Below are positions 61,093-64,000 of a DNA stretch of 64,000 bases, piece after piece. The number at the start of each line of letters is the position of its first letter. Within the stretch, counting starts at the first letter, position 1. The notes below the pieces were generated by a model. It was not told the origin of the DNA. It saw nothing but the letters and a program-made list of their open reading frames with translations, and did not search any database. Source of the stretch: Roseococcus sp. SYP-B2431 (GTDB lineage: Bacteria > Pseudomonadota > Alphaproteobacteria > Acetobacterales > Acetobacteraceae); NCBI RefSeq assembly GCF_004336745.1, contig NZ_SJXD01000022.1, positions 558,001-622,000 on the forward strand, in the 5' to 3' direction. Made by a program: the position numbers and the translations under genes.

Positions 61093-62706
61093 TTACTGAA
61101 TGCTCGGCAGGCGCAGGTCCACGAACCAGCTCTGCGGCTGGACATGGCCGCGCACCCGGGGGCTCATGGCGCGCGGTCCGACGTCATGCGCGATCCAGAT
61201 GAACAGCGCCTCGTCCACGCCGGCCGCATGCAGCCGCGCGAGCGCCGCGTCGCGCTCCGCCGGCGCGAAGGAGTTGCGCGCGGCGGCCACCAGCTCGTCG
61301 AAGCGCGGGCTGTTGAACATGCCCCAATTGTTGCTCGTGGGTGCGGCCATCTTGCTGTCCCAGAAGCGGACCATGGCGAAGAAGGGATCCATCGCCGCGA
61401 AGGAGACGTTGATGGCATGCGCGCCGCGCGCCGAGGCATGGCCGCAGCCATTGCGCCAATTGGTGAAGAGCGCGTTCCACTCGATCACGTCGAACTCGAT
61501 GTTGATGCCGACTTCGCGCAGATCCTGCTGCAGGAACTCGTTCATCGAGAGCGGCTGCATCTGGCCCGAGCCCGAGGCGCTGATCTGCACCCGCAGGGTC
61601 AACGGCCGCTGCGGCCCATAGCCGGCTTCGGCCAGCAGGCGCCGCGCCTCGGCCTTGTCGGTGCGGATGTTGAAGGAGGGATTGCCCCACCAGGGATGTC
61701 CCGGCGGCACCGTGCCCACGGCCGGCTGCATCATGCCGCCCAGCAGCGTGCGCAGCCCGTCACGGTCGATCGCGAGGTTCACCGCGCGGCGGACCCGCAC
61801 GTCGCTGAGCGGCGAGGAGGGCAGGAAGCAAGGCTGCCAGGGCCAGACATGCGGCTGCGGGTTCGAGGCGATCTGCATGCCGCGCTGGCGCAGCTGCGGC
61901 ACCGCGTCCGGCGAGGGCGCCTCGATCCAGTCCACCTGGCCCGAGAGCAGCGCGGCCGTGCGCGCATTGGCCTCGGGGATCGGCAGCAGCACCACCCGCT
62001 CCAGCTTCGCCTTGGTGCCCCAGTAGTTGTCGTTGCGCGTCATCTCCGCCCGCTCACGCGGGACGAAGCGCGTGAGCCGGAAGGGCCCGGTGCCGCTGGG
62101 CTGCGCGGCGAAGGCGTTCCATGTCGCCTCGGCCGTCGGGTGGCGTGCGCGCAGCGCCTCCCAATGCGTGGGGCTCGCCATGAAGAGGTTGGTGAGATTG
62201 ATGGGCAGCAGGCTGTCCGGCTCGCTCGTGATGAGCGCGACGGTCATGTCGTCCACCTTCTCGGCGCGGCGTAGCGTGGGCATGCGGCTCGCGGTCAGGC
62301 CCACCTGGCGCGGGTCGAAGTGCGGCGCCTCGCGGTCCAGCACCTTGCGCACGTTCCAGACCACGGCATCGGCGTTGAAGGGGCTGCCGTCATGGAAGGT
62401 GACGCCGGGGCGCAGGCGGAACACCCAGCGCGTGCGGTCGTTCGCGTCCACCGCCCATTCGGTGGCGAGCCCCGCGATGACGACCGAGGCGCGCTCGGCG
62501 CTCGAGAGGTCCCAGGCGGTCAGGCCGTCATAGAGCGGGATGCCGGTGAAGCGGTTGCCCTCGAAGCCCTGGTCGGGCTGGCCGTGGGTCAGCGGGATGT
62601 CGGCCGCCGTCATGCCGATCCGCAGCGTGCCCTGCGCCTGGGCGGGCGCGGCAAGCGCGAGGCCTGCTGGCAGCAGCGCTGCGAGAAGAAGGTGGCGCAG
62701 ACGCAT
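61093..62706 (-). CDS. Peptide-type ABC transporter substrate-binding protein (SBP_bac_5)
   Basis: 537 residues with a signal peptide MRLRHLLLAALLPAGLALAA cleaved near AQAQ. Landmarks: RFTGIPLYDGLTAWDLSSAE, FRLRPGVTFHDGSPFNADAVVWN, GTGPFRLTRFVPRERAEMTRND and LSDVRVRRAVNLAIDRDGLRTLL. First gene of the SBP-dppB-dppC unit and thus its dedicated receptor. The ligand may be a peptide or, given the adjacent racemase, an amino-acid derivative; unproved. ATG 62706. Confidence 0.92.
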   Translation of the reverse strand: MRLRHLLLAALLPAGLALAAPAQAQGTLRIGMTAADIPLTHGQPDQGFEGNRFTGIPLYDGLTAWDLSSAERASVVIAGLATEWAVDANDRTRWVFRLRPGVTFHDGSPFNADAVVWNVRKVLDREAPHFDPRQVGLTASRMPTLRRAEKVDDMTVALITSEPDSLLPINLTNLFMASPTHWEALRARHPTAEATWNAFAAQPSGTGPFRLTRFVPRERAEMTRNDNYWGTKAKLERVVLLPIPEANARTAALLSGQVDWIEAPSPDAVPQLRQRGMQIASNPQPHVWPWQPCFLPSSPLSDVRVRRAVNLAIDRDGLRTLLGGMMQPAVGTVPPGHPWWGNPSFNIRTDKAEARRLLAEAGYGPQRPLTLRVQISASGSGQMQPLSMNEFLQQDLREVGINIEFDVIEWNALFTNWRNGCGHASARGAHAINVSFAAMDPFFAMVRFWDSKMAAPTSNNWGMFNSPRFDELVAAARNSFAPAERDAALARLHAAGVDEALFIWIAHDVGPRAMSPRVRGHVQPQSWFVDLRLPSIQ

Positions 62707-62838
62707 GTTGTCTCCCATCGCGTTTCTTGCAGGGATCTATCTAGCGCCCTGGGGACCTGGCGGGGCAAGCAGCATGAAGGCCGGTTTAGCGGACAGCCCT
62801 CTTGCCTTTGCCCAAGCCTGGGGCAGAACTGCCTGCCG

Positions 62839-63558
62839 ATGAAGCTCCTCCTCCTCAACGGCAACACCGACCCCGCGATCACCGAAAGGCTCGCGGCCGC
62901 GGCGCGTGGGATGTGCGGCCACGAGATCGTCCCGGCCACCGCCCGCTTCGGCGCGCGCTACATCGCCACGCGCGCGGCCTCGGCCATCGCGGCGCATGCG
63001 GTGCTGGACCTGCTGGCCGAGCGCGTCGGCGCCGACAACCCGGAGGGCTTCGGCGCCGCCATCATCGCCTGCTTCGGCGACCCTGGGCTCGACGCCGCGC
63101 GCGAGATGCTGCCCATCCCCGTCCTCGGCCTGGCCGACGCCTCCATCCCCGCGGCCCTGCGCCTCGGCGCGCGCGTGGCGCTGCTGACGGGCGGGACGGC
63201 CTGGGTGCCCATGCTCCGGGAATTCGCGTTGCTGCGCGGGTATGCGGCCGACCAGGTGCGCGTCGCCGCCGTCGCGCCCACCGGCGACATGATCGCCCGA
63301 GAGCCCGACCGCGCGCTGGACCTGCTGGCCGAGGCGGCGGAGGAGCAGGCCGCGGCCGGGGCGGATGCGGTGGTGCTCGGCGGGGCGGGGCTGGTGGGCC
63401 TTGCGGACCGGCTGCGATCGCGCGTGAGCGTGCCGGTGCTGGACTGCCTGCGGGTGACCCTCGAATCCGCCCAGGACGCACGGCCCGGCACCACGCCGAT
63501 GCAGCCGGCGCCGAGCGTGGGACTGAGCGACGCGCTCGCGCGCGCCCTGGAGGGCTGA
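62839..63558 (+). CDS. Asp/Glu/hydantoin racemase family protein
   Basis: 239 residues. Cofactor-independent racemases of this family use two cysteines; here Cys78 in AAIIACFGDPGLDAARE and Cys203 in VPVLDCLRVTLESAQ. N-terminal MKLLLLNGNTDPAITERLA and LGARVALLTGGTAWVPMLRE fit the hydantoin-racemase branch. It may racemise hydantoins or N-carbamoyl/amino acids. Divergent from the dpp-type SBP gene with 132 bp between, so common regulation with uptake is plausible. Confidence 0.88.
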   Translation: MKLLLLNGNTDPAITERLAAAARGMCGHEIVPATARFGARYIATRAASAIAAHAVLDLLAERVGADNPEGFGAAIIACFGDPGLDAAREMLPIPVLGLADASIPAALRLGARVALLTGGTAWVPMLREFALLRGYAADQVRVAAVAPTGDMIAREPDRALDLLAEAAEEQAAAGADAVVLGGAGLVGLADRLRSRVSVPVLDCLRVTLESAQDARPGTTPMQPAPSVGLSDALARALEG

Positions 63559-63571
63559 GACGGGTCACGGA

Positions 63572-64000
63572 TCACGGCCAGCAGGCCTTCAGCGCCCGCG
63601 GGATGTATCGGCGCCCGGCGACGACGCCGATGCAGCGCCGCATGGCGCGGAGCCAGGCGATGGCGCGCGCCTTCGGCTGGTCCCGCAGGGTGGGAAGGCG
63701 CCTCCACTGCAGGTCGAAGAGGATTTCGGACAAATCCGGATCGGGGCACATCCAGGGCGGGGCCGGCAGGGCGCGCTTGAGGTTCAGGCGGCGGGCGAGA
63801 AGGATGATGCGCAGGCCGCGGAGGCGGATGGCGCGGCGGGCGGCGCGGCAGATGGGGCCGAGGAGGCGGCGGAGCGGGTGCGATTCCGGCACCGCGGCGA
63901 GGGCGAGCAGGATGCGCTCCCAGAAGCCCTCATGGGCGAGGCGGCGGAAGTAGCGGGAGATGGTGTCGGGCTTGCCGTAGGTCTCGGGGAGGTCGCGCCA
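63572..64000 (-). CDS. Transposase-related protein, N-terminus beyond the window edge
   Basis: The frame is open from the right edge to TGA at 63572, giving about 142 residues. The visible start WRDLPETYGKPDTISRYFRR and WERILLALA match the N-terminal (DUF4096-like) region of IS5/IS4-family transposases. What follows, an Arg-rich CRAARRAIRLRGLRIILLAR and a tail ending RALKACWP, does not resemble the DDE catalytic core, so it is either a first-frame product, a truncated transposase or a domesticated derivative. An in-frame GTG at 63892 might serve as an internal start. Confidence 0.6.
   Translation of the reverse strand, partial: WRDLPETYGKPDTISRYFRRLAHEGFWERILLALAAVPESHPLRRLLGPICRAARRAIRLRGLRIILLARRLNLKRALPAPPWMCPDPDLSEILFDLQWRRLPTLRDQPKARAIAWLRAMRRCIGVVAGRRYIPRALKACWP

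Noticed and set aside
1-64000. CRISPR arrays, rRNA genes, toxin-antitoxin or restriction-type defence systems
   Set aside because: No regularly spaced repeats, no rRNA-like stretch and no recognisable defence genes were seen in the reading.

Overview
The window is high-GC (clearly lower only around 54.9-56.5 kb), densely coding DNA from an alphaproteobacterium. The best guess is an Acetobacteraceae/Roseomonas-like organism. This is inferred from gene content: several tripartite-tricarboxylate (Bug) receptors, HemJ, a mnmE-mnmG-rsmG-parA-parB block, and hemH-hemE facing ppsR-maf. No rRNA or species-specific marker is present, so the genus is a guess.

The main point is that the window appears to span the chromosomal replication origin and its partition locus. 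In many alphaproteobacteria oriC lies between hemE and the ppsR (RP001-like) gene. Here that gap (51957-52263) is noncoding, has one perfect DnaA box plus several degenerate ones and a purine/A-rich tract, and sits where core genes switch from the minus strand (left) to the plus strand (right). About 46 kb to the left, parB-parA-rsmG-mnmG-mnmE (3.9-9.3 kb) carries one perfect and one near-perfect parS site at the mnmG/rsmG overlap. rho and hemJ follow at 13.3-15.7 kb. The usual ori-proximal order is therefore recognisable, but a block of about 33 kb (16.3-49 kb) of biosynthetic and accessory genes separates hemJ-rho from hemH-hemE.

Layout. 0-3.6 kb: mlaF (cut by the window edge) and mlaE for outer-membrane lipid asymmetry, a TrmH-family RNA methyltransferase, and a malate/lactate dehydrogenase. 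3.9-9.3 kb: partition and tRNA-modification block. 9.4-12.9 kb: ogt-qor, a GNAT, a MESH1-like HD hydrolase, and two small lipoproteins. 13.3-16.2 kb: rho, a CPBP/PrsW-like membrane protein, hemJ, and a HAD phosphatase. 16.3-20.8 kb: histidine operon hisB-(DUF2628)-hisH-(GNAT)-hisA-hisF-hisE ending in a strong terminator. 21-29 kb: HIT protein, SirB1-like protein, MFS pumps, an ada-dioxygenase alkylation-repair operon, and a D-lactate/glycolate-type dehydrogenase divergent from a HpcH/HpaI aldolase. 29.3-43.8 kb: pbpC, RluA-type pseudouridine synthase, GST, two Bug receptors, a frameshifted NTF2-like gene, XRE regulator, branched-chain aminotransferase, cfa, a two-subunit UxaA/SuyAB-like lyase, and orphan secreted, binding and membrane proteins. 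43.8-47.7 kb: lysA and a large TIGR02302/DUF4175-type protein. 47.7-53.7 kb: MFS, HAD, hemH, hemE, oriC candidate, ppsR, maf.

54.8-56.6 kb is a small lower-GC island inserted in a tRNA-Leu(UAA) gene. The 5' and 3' halves of one tRNA-Leu lie about 1.7 kb apart and a complete, different tRNA-Leu(UAA) lies just inside the right half. 56.6-63.6 kb holds an esterase-like hydrolase, two oligopeptide-type binding proteins with DppB/DppC permeases but no ATPase gene, and an Asp/Glu/hydantoin racemase. The right edge cuts a transposase-related gene.
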